DNA from: Alteribacillus iranensis
GTDB taxonomy: Bacteria; Bacillota; Bacilli; Bacillales; Marinococcaceae
Length of the DNA stretch: 64,000 nucleotides
Assembly (NCBI RefSeq): GCF_900113025.1
Contig: NZ_FONT01000002.1
Coordinates: 273,460 to 337,459, forward strand
Direction: 5' to 3'
Shown here: piece by piece, positions 42,287-51,860 of the stretch
Numbering within the stretch: position 1 is the first letter of the stretch
Layout: the number at the start of each line of letters is the position of its first letter
Position numbers and translations under genes: made by a program
Notes under the pieces: generated by a model
The model's input: the letters and a program-made list of their open reading frames with translations, nothing else
Told to the model about the DNA's origin: nothing
Databases searched by the model: none

Positions 42287-43046
42287 ACATTTTTTCTATT
42301 ATATTCCTCTTTCAGTTTTAGATACCAGTTTATAAATTTACTATTTATTTATCCTCATCGCTTTAACATAATATCAATCTGTCTTATAAATGCTTTATCG
42401 GGTTTTAATTTCGTAGAAGTATTAGTACTCACCCTCAACCAACAAAAGAAGCCCACCAAGCAACTTAAGCCTTCTCAATGGGTTCTCATTACTTCTCCAC
42501 TATATATTACTGCCTGGTATAGGATCCTTATGCAACTTCCCTTCTTCCATCTAAGGCAGTAAATTGCTCTCACTGAAATAGGATTCTGAGTTAGTCATCT
42601 TCGTGCTTATAAAGGCTAGATTTTTCTATCCCCGTTGTTCCTCACAGTATTCCCAATAAGGCAGTTACTTCTGGCCCTTTCAAAAGACGCTGCCTGCTTT
42701 TCATTTCGTTTATATTCAGCCATCCTAACAAGTCTGTCCCCCCAACAAGTCCTTTATAATGAGCTCTAAAAACAGAATCCTATAATTTTCAAATCTATTC
42801 TTCCGTTAAACACGACAGGGCATTTTGAATATCGACAATAACCATACTCTTCCCCGGTCTTATACAAAAAAACAACGAGGATCCTCTCCACCGCTGTTCT
42901 TTCTTAGTCTCTACTGAACACATCACATGTGTATTCTATTTTTACATCACAACTTATCGATACTTCACCAATTGTATGTTTACGACGTTTCCATGGCAGC
43001 ACATTGATGGTGGAACTTTGAAATCTTTCGCTTTATGTTCATGCTA
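42287..43046. other. Intergenic stretch with a gene remnant
   Basis: No intact gene is seen across 760 bases. Bases 42911-42953 match the 3' end of the UDP-glucose dehydrogenase gene at 44159 and are listed separately. The rest holds no hairpin with a U-tract or ribosome site that I can support. Confidence 0.6.
42911..42953 (-). pseudogene. Fragment of UDP-glucose dehydrogenase 3' end
   Basis: The stretch aligns with 44163-44207, sharing TCTCTACNGAA, ACACATC and GTGTGTA/ATGTGTA blocks and ACATCAC. On the minus strand it would encode a decayed version of the [14 protein letters not shown]-terminus. It is far from the parent gene's end. Confidence 0.55.
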
Positions 43047-43787
43047 CTATTGTATGGCATCAATGGCATCAAACTCCTTTTTAAAAGTGGTTATTCTGTC
43101 TGAGATATTATTACTTTTCTTTCCTCTTATTAAGCCCTTTATAATTTTTTTGCTTTGTTTCTCGTTCATAAAATACACTTTTCGTAATTTTAGTTGCTCC
43201 TTTACTTCTCGGCCCGTCTCCACTTTGAGAAGCATCCTCGAAGAATCTCTTCCTTTTATCATGTGACATACTTTAAAACCTCCTCTATCACAATAGTGTA
43301 CTAGGAATATTGTTAACCCCCAACTTATGTGTAACAATCCTGTGTTGTAAAATTTTAATTTATTTTCAAGTTTCGCCCGATTATAATCAATTGCTTCTTT
43401 ATACGTAGCTGCCAGATCTAGTTTAGCCTTCGATACTAATTCCCTTCCAAATTCATAAGTTATAACGTTTTCTAATCCAGCCTGCCGATAGTCATCCCTC
43501 TTAATTGTCTTAAGAAATTCAAACAATGCCATTATTAATAGATATAAGATTCCCAGCTCAAAAACTAAAGTATAAATTAGATAACCAGTTCCCATGGGTT
43601 CAAAATTACTTAGATAAGCAATATAAATTCCTAAAACTACTCCGCTAAACCCAATAGTTATACTTGCTTTAGATTCAATTTGCTTAAATCTTTCAGCCTC
43701 CTCTAGATAGATAGTTTTAGTGTAGTCAAAAATTGCATCACAGGTGTCCTTTACTAATCCTTCCTCATTCTTTTCGTTTTTCTTCAT
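43047..43787 (-). CDS. Membrane protein, effector-like (possibly frameshifted C-terminus)
   Basis: The N-terminal 170 residues have an amphipathic helix with EEAERFKQIESKASITIGFSG followed by two membrane segments (residues about 40-62 and 70-95), a long charged helix, and a third segment ISWGLTIFLVHY. This layout resembles membrane effectors of nucleotide-signalling defence systems, but I cannot name a family. Beyond residue about 165 the reading is doubtful: an alternative frame starting at 43269 has an excellent ribosome site. Either the gene is longer than needed or it ends in a frameshifted overlap. Confidence 0.6.
   Translation of the reverse strand: MKKNEKNEEGLVKDTCDAIFDYTKTIYLEEAERFKQIESKASITIGFSGVVLGIYIAYLSNFEPMGTGYLIYTLVFELGILYLLIMALFEFLKTIKRDDYRQAGLENVITYEFGRELVSKAKLDLAATYKEAIDYNRAKLENKLKFYNTGLLHISWGLTIFLVHYCDRGGFKVCHMIKGRDSSRMLLKVETGREVKEQLKLRKVYFMNEKQSKKIIKGLIRGKKSNNISDRITTFKKEFDAIDAIQ
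43111..43269 (-). CDS. Overlapping small basic ORF (52 aa)
   Basis: This frame was not long enough for a 60-residue cutoff. ATG 43269 follows AGGAGG with eight bases between, an ideal ribosome site, and the frame ends at TAA 43111-43113. The product (MSHDKRKRFFEDASQSGDG, then basic stretches) overlaps the C-terminal part of the membrane-protein gene in another frame. If it is the real reading, the membrane protein ended close to FLVHYCDRG. I do not recognise the product. Confidence 0.5.
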   Translation of the reverse strand: MSHDKRKRFFEDASQSGDGPRSKGATKITKSVFYERETKQKNYKGLNKRKEK

Positions 43788-44050
43788 TATTCTTAACCTT
43801 TCTATTGTCCTAAGTTGTTTTTAATATGCGTTTCAGCAAATTGTATATCAGTAAGTGTGAATTATTTTAATTCTAACCCATTCCTGTTGAAAAAACTAAA
43901 TAATGTTACAATTATAATATTAAAATCTTCATAAATAGGTTTATTAATTCCGTTATGAATAACCCCTACGAAATATTATTATTATGATGAAATTCGATCC
44001 ATTTTCCATCAGGTATTTTTGCATAACCTCATCATAATCCTTACTAGCTA
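43788..44050. other. AT-rich intergenic debris
   Basis: No gene with a ribosome site is present. On the minus strand a stretch near 43990-44045 reads KDYDEVMQKYLMENG, probably a fragment linked to the one at 44051-44158. Confidence 0.4.
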
Positions 44051-44158
44051 TCAGGTTTCTTCCCCATCGTTTTTTCTTTTAATAGCGTTTGCACTAGAAG
44101 CTTCTAAAAGATGGAACGCCTTGTCAAACTCATAAGGATTCTTTCGAAGAGTCAAGTA
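44051..44158 (-). pseudogene. Short coding-like fragment, unknown
   Basis: Directly behind the dehydrogenase stop codon the minus strand reads YLTLRKNPYEFDKAFHLL and on to a TGA at 44051-44053, without its own start. The composition is protein-like; the family is not recognised. Confidence 0.35.
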
Positions 44159-45324
44159 TTAATCTCTACGAAACACATCGCGTGTGTACACTTTCTCTTC
44201 GACATCACGCAGCTCGTCGGACATCCGATTGGCGACGATCACATCGGATGTTTTTTTAAAGTCTTCCCAATCTCTGATCACTCGAAAGCCATCATATGTA
44301 TCCTCGGTAAGTGTTGGTTCATAAATGACGACTTCTATCCCTTTCACTTTCAACCGGTTCATAATTCCTTGAATGGCGGATTGACGGAAGTTATCAGAGT
44401 CGGTTTTCATCGTGAGCCGGTAAATGCCGACAACTTCAGGATTCCGTCCAAGTATCTGATCTGTAATGTGGTCTTTTCTCGTCCGGTTCGCGTCCACAAT
44501 GGCGGTGATCATGTTATTCGGAACGTCAGCGAAGTTCGCTAAGAGCTGCTTCGTGTCTTTCGGCAGACAGTAGCCGCCATAGCCAAACGATGGATTGTTG
44601 TAATGATCGCCAATTCTCGGATCCAGTCCAATGCCATCAATGATCTGTTGGGCGTTCAACCCTTTCACTTCCGCGTAGGAATCGAGCTCATTAAAAAAAG
44701 CCACTCGCATGGCCAGGTATGTGTTCGCAAATAATTTAATTGCTTCAGCTTCCGTTGAATGAGTAAACAACATCGGAATATCTTCTTTCACCGCACCCTC
44801 TGCCAATAATTCAGCAAACACTCGCGCCCGCTTAGACTCTTCCCCGACAATGATTCGGGACGGAGACATGTTATCATATAACGCCGGACCTTCCCGTAAG
44901 AACTCGGGAGAGAATAGGATATTCTCCGTACCAAACTCCTCCCTCACTTGCTACGTGTAGCCAACCGGGACCGTTGATTTAATCACGATCACAGCTTCTT
45001 TATGGGCCGCCAACACATCAGCAATGTCACACTCAACCGAACTCGTATCAAAATAATTCTTCTTCGGATCATAATTCGTTGGAGTAGAGATCACCACATA
45101 CGCCGCATCCCGAAACGCTTTCTCTTTATTTGTAGTAGCAGTTAAATGCAAATCGTTAGACGCAAAAACATCCTCGATGTCCTTATCAGCAATCGGGGAT
45201 ATTCTATCGTTATTCATATTTACTTTCTCTCGAGAAATATCAAAAGCCGTGACTTCATGATGTTGGGCGAATAAAATGGCTTTTGACAAGTCACACATCC
45301 TGTATGAGCAATTGTAATTTTTAT
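44159..45324 (-). pseudogene. UDP-glucose 6-dehydrogenase pseudogene
   Basis: The family is clear: the FDISREKVN region, STPTNYDPKKNYFDTSSVE, STVPVG, then SPEFLREG and the catalytic-cysteine block [15 protein letters not shown] are present. Three defects are visible: the start codon position reads ATA (45322-45324), the nucleotide-binding GxGxxG stretch reads HTGCV with a one-base loss near 45295, and TAG at 44951-44953 interrupts the frame after STVPVGYT. All remaining codons are in frame. An active enzyme would make UDP-glucuronate for the adjacent polysaccharide locus, which has its own nucleotide-sugar dehydrogenase at 51861. Confidence 0.88.
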
Positions 45325-45338
45325 TTTAATAGCATATA

Positions 45339-46634
45339 TTATGAAACTCTTTTATACTCATCAAATTTTTCACTAATATGTAATGTAATAATAATTAGAA
45401 TAACACATAAAACTGCACCTGAAACGCCAAATAAAGCAATAACTATTAAATCATTAGAGAAAATATAATATCCTAGCAAAATAACAATTGATTGAATTAT
45501 TAAGTTGAGAAATGTAAATTTAAGATGAATATCTTGTGCAGATAGAACAGGCAACGCCTTTATACATGGCTGATAAGCAAATTTGAAAAATAGCCAGATC
45601 GATATCCACCTTGCATATTCACCAGCTACCCCCCATTCTGCTCCAAACACCAAATTAAATAACCAGGGACCCCATATTATAATAATTCCAAATGGTACAA
45701 TACCGATAGCACCTAATGCAAATACTGCCTTTTTAATAATTTTTGTTAAGTTCTCACCACTATGTGCAGCTTCTGAAATACGAGGGTAAAACACATCACC
45801 TATTGATTTCCCAATAAGAGTCGACGGTATAGCTAATACAGTTCTACCTAAGGTATAGAATCCAACAGATGCGGGGCCAAAAAAACTTGATAGTAACACA
45901 ACTGGTAAATTATCAGAAATGCCATTGATAAATACTTGTGGTGCTCTAAAAATGGGAAAATCCTTATATTTGTTTGCAAGTCCTTTAATAGAATCTCCCT
46001 TAAAGAATTGAAATGATATCTTGTTCCTCGATTTCCTTAATAAGAAAATCATTAAAAATGCTCTGAGTCCTGACCCAAGGGCACTCATAATTATTAGTAC
46101 AGTCCCAGCAGGGTAAATATATCCGATTCCTGCTTTTCCACCGTTCATTAATAATGATTGGGCAAAGGTTACTTTTGCAGTTATACCGAACTGTTTAGTT
46201 CTAATTAACCACTGTTCAGTTACTTGATATAGTCCCGCGAAAAGAATAACTAAAGGTATTAAATATAAATAAGGAGCGACCTCTTCTATGTTAAAAAAAC
46301 TAACAATAAGTTGTTTATTAAAAAATAAAATAAAAAGGGTTAAAGTAGCAATTCCTAATGAAATATACAAAGACAGTCGAAGTAACCCCTGTGCATCTTT
46401 ATCATCTTTAGGGAGTACAATAGCAAAAGGATAAGTAAGTGCGGCTATTGGAGATACAATTCCAGTAATAGCGACAAAGACTCCCATCATTCCGTAGGCC
46501 TCTGGTCCATATAATCGAGTAATTATTGGGATTAATAAAATTGAAATTGCCTGAGCTGCAACAGTTCCCGTGGATAATATTATTACGTTTTTAATAAAAG
46601 GGCTACTACTTAGTTTTATAATTTTTCTTTTCAT
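45339..46634 (-). CDS. Oligosaccharide flippase, Wzx-type
   Basis: This membrane protein moves lipid-linked repeat units across the membrane. The 431 residues contain about 12 to 14 hydrophobic segments, including the N-terminal pattern NVIILSTGTVAAQAISILL and PIITRLYGPEAYG, which is typical of Wzx/MOP-superfamily flippases. It is the last gene of the polysaccharide cluster before the broken dehydrogenase. Paired with the Wzy-like polymerase at 47961, it indicates a Wzx/Wzy-dependent pathway. Confidence 0.92.
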   Translation of the reverse strand: MKRKIIKLSSSPFIKNVIILSTGTVAAQAISILLIPIITRLYGPEAYGMMGVFVAITGIVSPIAALTYPFAIVLPKDDKDAQGLLRLSLYISLGIATLTLFILFFNKQLIVSFFNIEEVAPYLYLIPLVILFAGLYQVTEQWLIRTKQFGITAKVTFAQSLLMNGGKAGIGYIYPAGTVLIIMSALGSGLRAFLMIFLLRKSRNKISFQFFKGDSIKGLANKYKDFPIFRAPQVFINGISDNLPVVLLSSFFGPASVGFYTLGRTVLAIPSTLIGKSIGDVFYPRISEAAHSGENLTKIIKKAVFALGAIGIVPFGIIIIWGPWLFNLVFGAEWGVAGEYARWISIWLFFKFAYQPCIKALPVLSAQDIHLKFTFLNLIIQSIVILLGYYIFSNDLIVIALFGVSGAVLCVILIIITLHISEKFDEYKRVS

Positions 46635-46759
46635 TCTAGGCTCCTTTATTGTAGTAGTACTTTTATTACTTAATTTAATACGACATCAATAGTATATTTG
46701 CTAGAATTAGTGTGTTAAACATTTTTCCCTAACAAGAATCATACAAAAAAACATATCTC

Positions 46760-47689
46760 TTATATATATTTTTTTACAAATGTTGGTTTGTGTTTTAAAA
46801 TAGAAATCAACATCAATAAATGCACTTTATAATTAAATGGTAGTAACTTAGCACTATTCCAAATATATTTTCTTGCATTAGTGTAATCGTTTCCCTTCAA
46901 GTACATCATACCTATTATTTTATTTCTGGTAGCAAGTGCTTTTTTGTCATTTTGAATATACTCTAAATGCTTTTCTAAAAAAATTTTTTCTGCTCTTATC
47001 TTTTTTTCTATATTGTTAGTTATTCTTTCTCCAAAATGGTCATAATAATTACATAATGGTTCCGCAACATAATCTATTTTGTACTTCTTACTTATTCTAA
47101 TCCACATATCATAATCTTGTTTAGCTTCCAGATTCTCATCAAAATAACCAACATTATCAAAACATTCCTTTTTAATTAATGGGAATGATGTAGAGCCAAT
47201 AAAATTTCTGTAAAGCAGCTCTTTTTTTACCCGTTCTGTTTTGATCGTTGTTTTTTGAAAAATTTCATCATAATTGTCTTCTTCAAGTTGCTTGTATTTA
47301 TAATACCAACAATAAACTAAACCCAAGTCGTCATCAGCGGTATCTCGGAACTTATCTATTTGTAATTCTAATTTCCTATCTAACCACTCATCATCATCAT
47401 CTAAAAAGGCTATATATTTACCACTTGCATTTTTTATACCCGTATTCCTAGCTTTCTGAGCACCCTGGTTCATTTCATGCTTTATTAGTTTAATATCCTT
47501 TATTGTTTTAACACTATTTACTACTTCTTCTACCCCCTTTTGAAATTCATTATTCAGACCATTATCATCTACTACTATCAGCTCAAAAGAAGTATACGTT
47601 TGATTTAAAACACTATCAATTGCTCTTTTCAAGACCTTTTTATCCCTTTTATATGTTGTAATTATCACACTAACTAATAAGTATTCCAT
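46760..47689 (-). CDS. Glycosyltransferase family 2
   Basis: This is an inverting glycosyltransferase with GT-A fold: VSVIITTYKRDK at the N-terminus, ELIVVDDNG, and the metal-binding DDD in AFLDDDDEWLDRKLE near residue 100, then YDMWIRISKKYKI. The length is 309 aa. It adds one sugar to the lipid-linked repeat; acceptor and donor are not evident. It lies between the flippase and the polymerase genes. The sequence is AT-rich like its neighbours. Confidence 0.93.
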   Translation of the reverse strand: MEYLLVSVIITTYKRDKKVLKRAIDSVLNQTYTSFELIVVDDNGLNNEFQKGVEEVVNSVKTIKDIKLIKHEMNQGAQKARNTGIKNASGKYIAFLDDDDEWLDRKLELQIDKFRDTADDDLGLVYCWYYKYKQLEEDNYDEIFQKTTIKTERVKKELLYRNFIGSTSFPLIKKECFDNVGYFDENLEAKQDYDMWIRISKKYKIDYVAEPLCNYYDHFGERITNNIEKKIRAEKIFLEKHLEYIQNDKKALATRNKIIGMMYLKGNDYTNARKYIWNSAKLLPFNYKVHLLMLISILKHKPTFVKKYI

Positions 47690-47960
47690 ATTTCCTCCAA
47701 TGCCTTAATAAATTCTTAACAAGCACACTAAAACCCACCAAAAATTTATACAAAGACATACTTATATAGTACTACTAAGATGCTAATAAAACCTATTCGA
47801 AAATAGAATTCTTACATTGTATATCATCTTTAAATACTATCAATTTAACTATTGGTGGTAGTATACTTTACATTTCCTTTATTTCTTTCAACTATTGACC
47901 AGTATGTGAGTCTTAATCTTTTTGTGTTTTTTAAAAGAATTCTTTGTTTTGTAGTAATGC
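47690..47960. other. Intergenic gap in the polysaccharide cluster
   Basis: The 271 bases are AT-rich. I see no hairpin terminator or gene, so a promoter for the downstream glycosyltransferase is possible but not supported. Confidence 0.4.
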
Positions 47961-49208
47961 TTAATCCCCTTTTGGGGATTGTTTGCTTAAATTTACTACG
48001 CCCATAGCCATCACCCAGACAATAGCTCCTGTATTAAACCCTCCAAATCCAGTTAAATACCTATCCTCAAAAGCTAGTCCAGCAAATAAACCAAGAAGCA
48101 TTCCTGTAATAAGGAATACTTGCTTTTTATTTATTACTTCTTTTAAAGAAGCCTTGAATATTAACGCTAACAATAGAAATAAAGGGAGTACCAGCACTGT
48201 AATTAATCCTATAATTCCTGTTTCCGATAATAATCTTAGATAAAGACTGTGCGGAGAATCAGTAGTAGCATATGAGCTATCTAAAATTTTAGACATGTTC
48301 CACCACCCGGCACTCCCAACCCAGATGTTTTCTTTGAATTTTTCTAAAGCGAGTGCCCACGCTGATTCCCTAGAGACTAAATTAGTTGAATCTAATAGTC
48401 TAGCGATATTTTGCTGATACCAAAAAGAATTTCTCACGTAGTTATATATTGTAAATAACAAGGCGCAAAAAACTGGGAAAAGCAATATTCTTTTTAAAGT
48501 TAGCTTGTACATATTAAATAATATTAAAAAGAAGAAATAAACCGCATATAGAACTCCCAATGATAAGAATACTGTACGTGACATGGCCCAAAGAACCACA
48601 ATAAATGATAATAACCAACCGGAATAAGCTATAATGCTATTAGTACTTTTGTCAATTTTTTGATATGCAAACCAGAAATTACAAAAAAGGGCAATATACC
48701 CCATCCCATTAGGGTTCACTCCTCCACTCAATCTTAATCCATAAGCCCACTCAGGTATTAAAAGTTGTCCTAAAGTAGCCACTAAGAGGATTAAAAAGAG
48801 GCTTTTGGATACAGCCTTATTCAGGTCTTCTTTTCCTTGGATCTGTATAAAAATATAATAAAAAACAACCATCATTGTAAATAGTAACCAAGCTGTAATC
48901 AGAATGCGTATAAAGGAGTAAGATGGATTACTTGCAAAAAGTGTGGTAAAAGATAGCACTGAGATAAAAAAACAACAATAAACTAGAAAAATAACCAGAA
49001 AGGATTGTCCTTGGAAACCCTCTTCTTGAACTCTCCGCATCTTATTCATTACATAAAAAAAGGCTATAGTAAAAAAAATGATATTAAGGATCTCCAAATT
49101 CACACCATATTGAAATGAGATTACTAAAATTATATATTGAACAAGGAAATATTTTGACAATATACGGTGAAAAAAAACTATTGATTTATTTTCATTCGCC
49201 ATAGCCAA
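47961..49208 (-). CDS. O-antigen polymerase/ligase-type (Wzy) membrane protein
   Basis: This is a polytopic membrane protein of the O-antigen ligase family with about 11 hydrophobic segments and a large outer loop. That loop (near residue 300) carries GSAGWWNMSK and then TDSPHSLYLRLLSETGIIGLITV, the Wzy_C-like pattern with the conserved His. The length is 415 aa. It probably polymerises repeat units on the outer membrane face. It is followed by the glycosyltransferase gene, with a 271-base gap. The family is sure; polymerase versus ligase is not decidable from sequence. Confidence 0.9.
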   Translation of the reverse strand: MAMANENKSIVFFHRILSKYFLVQYIILVISFQYGVNLEILNIIFFTIAFFYVMNKMRRVQEEGFQGQSFLVIFLVYCCFFISVLSFTTLFASNPSYSFIRILITAWLLFTMMVVFYYIFIQIQGKEDLNKAVSKSLFLILLVATLGQLLIPEWAYGLRLSGGVNPNGMGYIALFCNFWFAYQKIDKSTNSIIAYSGWLLSFIVVLWAMSRTVFLSLGVLYAVYFFFLILFNMYKLTLKRILLFPVFCALLFTIYNYVRNSFWYQQNIARLLDSTNLVSRESAWALALEKFKENIWVGSAGWWNMSKILDSSYATTDSPHSLYLRLLSETGIIGLITVLVLPLFLLLALIFKASLKEVINKKQVFLITGMLLGLFAGLAFEDRYLTGFGGFNTGAIVWVMAMGVVNLSKQSPKGD

Positions 49209-49633
49209 CCTAAAACACTACTTTCTTCGAGGTTTTTTATTTTAAGCATCACCATATCTCAGTATATTTACATACAAATATAAACATACACCTTACTTAG
49301 AGTATTTAAGCTTGGAGTTAGATAATACTCTTCCATGATTCAAGCGTTGCACGCAATTTATAGAATTTGTAATAATTATCTTTGTGAATACAACAAAACA
49401 ATAATCGTTTCTAATATTATTGTTAGGTACAAAGACTACATTGTCACTTGCAACATTATGTTTTTATACTTCACATTAGATTTTCTGGCCCTTGGCAACA
49501 TACCATATATCTAATCAGTAAAGTTTCTGTCAGTCTTTATGTTCGTTTATAACCGGACTAGATGCTATAAAACAAAACTAAAAACTTCATATTTCATATT
49601 TATTCGACACCTTTCGTAATAGTATTACTTTTA
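49209..49633. other. Intergenic gap in the polysaccharide cluster
   Basis: The 425 bases are AT-rich without an intact gene or a clear hairpin. It may hold a lost gene of the cluster. I see nothing else in it. Confidence 0.4.
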
Positions 49634-50824
49634 TTAGGTTTGTCCTAGGGCTTTACTGAAAAATAATTGGCGGCGTAATTCAATAACGTTTTTATCATAT
49701 TCTTTAGAAATTCTATAATTTCGTTGTGCTTGTATTAATAAATCCTCAGCTGTTACCTTTTTTAGGATATTCAAAACTTCTAATTCATTATTTTTTGCCT
49801 TACTAAATATATATTTATCTTCTAATAGCTCAGGAATCCCGCCAGCATTAGAGCCAATTGCAAAAACCCCACGACTCATTGCCTCTATTAAGGCACGGGG
49901 TAGACCTTCTGTTTTACTTGGCTGAGCATAAATGTCAATTGATTCAAGCCACTTCAGAACTTCTTTATGAGGCATTGGACCTAAAAATTTCACCTGTTCA
50001 ATAACATCATATTTTTTAGCAATTGAACTTAAATAAGACCGATTTCCCCCACCAACTAGTTGATATTCAAAGTTTGTTATTCCTTGCTCCTTTAATTTAC
50101 CTATAGCTTTAATAACTGATCCTTGTCCTTTATATCTAAGATTTACTGCAGCAGTAGTGCCAATAACTAACTTACTTTTTAAATCTAGTGATTTTATTTT
50201 ATCAATGCGTTCTTTTACCACGGATTCATCAAAATCTGTTAGTAATACATTAGAACAATTTACACTATCACCATTTGTGGGATAACGACTCTGCAAAAAG
50301 CTCTTAGTTACATAGATAGCATACTTGCTTCCTCTAATTGCATTCTTTTGTTTAAAATATTTAAGTGGCGCAAGTAATTTCCCTTTAAAGTTATAGTTCC
50401 ATAACGCATCCCAAGAGCAGCCTACTACTTCAACCAAGTACGGCTTATTAAATTTTTTTGCATAGTATACTGCAATATTTCCATTGTTACTAGGTAACCT
50501 TGCAATTATAAAATCAGTTTTTAATACTGCATTCTTTATAATTTCACGTATCTTTTTTCGAGCTTGGAAATTAAAAAAACCTTTATAAGATGAATTTAAG
50601 TTTGGAACCTCAATAAAATTGACTTTTTCTTTGTCAAAATAATTAAACCATTTCTTTGCAACATCAACATCATATATAATTGGCTCTTTCCGTGCAATAA
50701 TACTCAACTTTGAACTTATAGTTAAATATCTATCCCATACTTTTCCACTATAGCTACCACCGGTATAATATGTACCATTAAAATCTTCTTTAAGCTTCGT
50801 ATCATGAACAAACAGTAGTTTCAT
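49634..50824 (-). CDS. Glycosyltransferase family 4
   Basis: This is a retaining GT-B glycosyltransferase. The C-terminal half has YQLVGGGNRSYLS, KFLGPMPHKEVLKWL and the donor-binding PSKTEGLPRALIEAMSRG with the E-x7-E pattern near residue 310. The N-terminal half is acceptor-binding. The length is 396 aa. It acts in the polysaccharide cluster next to the UDP-GalNAcA genes. The donor is not evident. Confidence 0.92.
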   Translation of the reverse strand: MKLLFVHDTKLKEDFNGTYYTGGSYSGKVWDRYLTISSKLSIIARKEPIIYDVDVAKKWFNYFDKEKVNFIEVPNLNSSYKGFFNFQARKKIREIIKNAVLKTDFIIARLPSNNGNIAVYYAKKFNKPYLVEVVGCSWDALWNYNFKGKLLAPLKYFKQKNAIRGSKYAIYVTKSFLQSRYPTNGDSVNCSNVLLTDFDESVVKERIDKIKSLDLKSKLVIGTTAAVNLRYKGQGSVIKAIGKLKEQGITNFEYQLVGGGNRSYLSSIAKKYDVIEQVKFLGPMPHKEVLKWLESIDIYAQPSKTEGLPRALIEAMSRGVFAIGSNAGGIPELLEDKYIFSKAKNNELEVLNILKKVTAEDLLIQAQRNYRISKEYDKNVIELRRQLFFSKALGQT

Positions 50825-50882
50825 TTGACTCCACCTACCTATTGTATCAAATGGTCAATTTATCTATAATATTTCTTGCCTA

Positions 50883-51857
50883 TTAAAGATTTTCTTTATA
50901 CCATTTAATCGCAGCTTGAATTCCTTTTTGAAAACTCCATTTTGGACTATATCCTAACAATTCTTTCGCTTTACTAATATCAGCATTACTATGCTTAATA
51001 TCACCTTTACGATCGGGACCAAAAATAGGCTGAGTATCTTTTCCTAACGCTTTCAACAAATAGGTATAGATATCAATCAAATATTCTCTCCCACCATAAG
51101 CAATATTATAGGCCTGCCCTGCTGCTTCATGAGATGCATTACAAACTTTCAAGTTAGCCTCAATTACATTCTCGATGTAAGTAAAATCTCTACTCTGCCT
51201 TCCATCACCATTAATAGTTGGTTGCTCATCATTAAGTAACTGTTTAATAAATTTTGGAATTACCGCTGCATAGGCACCATTAGGGTCTTGTCTTCTACCG
51301 AATACATTGAAATAACGTAATCCATAGGTGTCAAGACCATATAATTGGGTATATAGTTTTCCACATTCCTCATTTACTTTTTTAGTTAGAGCATAAGGTG
51401 AAAATACGTTTCCCTCTCTCCCCTCTTTCTTGGGTAGGTTGGGCTCATCGCCGTACACAGATGAACTTGATGCATAGATAAACTTTTTGACCTCGTTTTG
51501 TCTGGCAGCTTCCATCATATTTAATGTTCCTTTTATATTTACCTCTTCATAAAACAAAGGCATCTCAATACTTCTCGGAACACTCCCCCAAGCAGCTTGA
51601 TTCAAAACAAAATCAATTCCTTCACATGCTTTCCTACATGTGTCAAAATCACGAATATCTCCTTCAATAAATTCGTAATTAGGATTATCCAAAAACTCTT
51701 CTACATTTCTTTTTTTACCAGTTGAAAAATTGTCAAGACCTCTAACTTCATGACCTAAGTTAAGAATGGCTTCTACTAAATTAGAACCAATAAAACCAGC
51801 AGATCCAGTAACCAAGAATGTACTACCCTCTGGAAACTTTATATTTTCATAGCCCAT
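50883..51857 (-). CDS. UDP-N-acetylglucosamine 4-epimerase (WbpP/TviC-like)
   Basis: This is a short-chain dehydrogenase-type sugar epimerase with NAD-binding GSAGFIGS at residues 18-25 and the catalytic SSSVYGDEP and YALTKK (YxxxK) motifs. The GLDNFSTGKKRNVEEF and RYFNVFGRRQDPNGAYAAVIP blocks match WbpP/TviC epimerases that interconvert UDP-GlcNAc and UDP-GalNAc. The length of 324 aa is usual. It is separated by three bases from the dehydrogenase gene at 51861; the pair is known to yield UDP-GalNAcA in O6 and Vi-type pathways. Confidence 0.93.
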   Translation of the reverse strand: MGYENIKFPEGSTFLVTGSAGFIGSNLVEAILNLGHEVRGLDNFSTGKKRNVEEFLDNPNYEFIEGDIRDFDTCRKACEGIDFVLNQAAWGSVPRSIEMPLFYEEVNIKGTLNMMEAARQNEVKKFIYASSSSVYGDEPNLPKKEGREGNVFSPYALTKKVNEECGKLYTQLYGLDTYGLRYFNVFGRRQDPNGAYAAVIPKFIKQLLNDEQPTINGDGRQSRDFTYIENVIEANLKVCNASHEAAGQAYNIAYGGREYLIDIYTYLLKALGKDTQPIFGPDRKGDIKHSNADISKAKELLGYSPKWSFQKGIQAAIKWYKENL

Positions 51858-51860
51858 TTT

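Noticed and set aside
42976-43266. Plus-strand frame of 96 codons
   Set aside because: It is antisense to the membrane-protein gene and lacks a ribosome site.
44951-45298. Separate 115-residue NAD-binding protein
   Set aside because: It is the front part of the broken UDP-glucose dehydrogenase, split by TAG. Selenocysteine or pyrrolysine reading is not indicated, since pylTSBCD signs are absent and two further defects exist.
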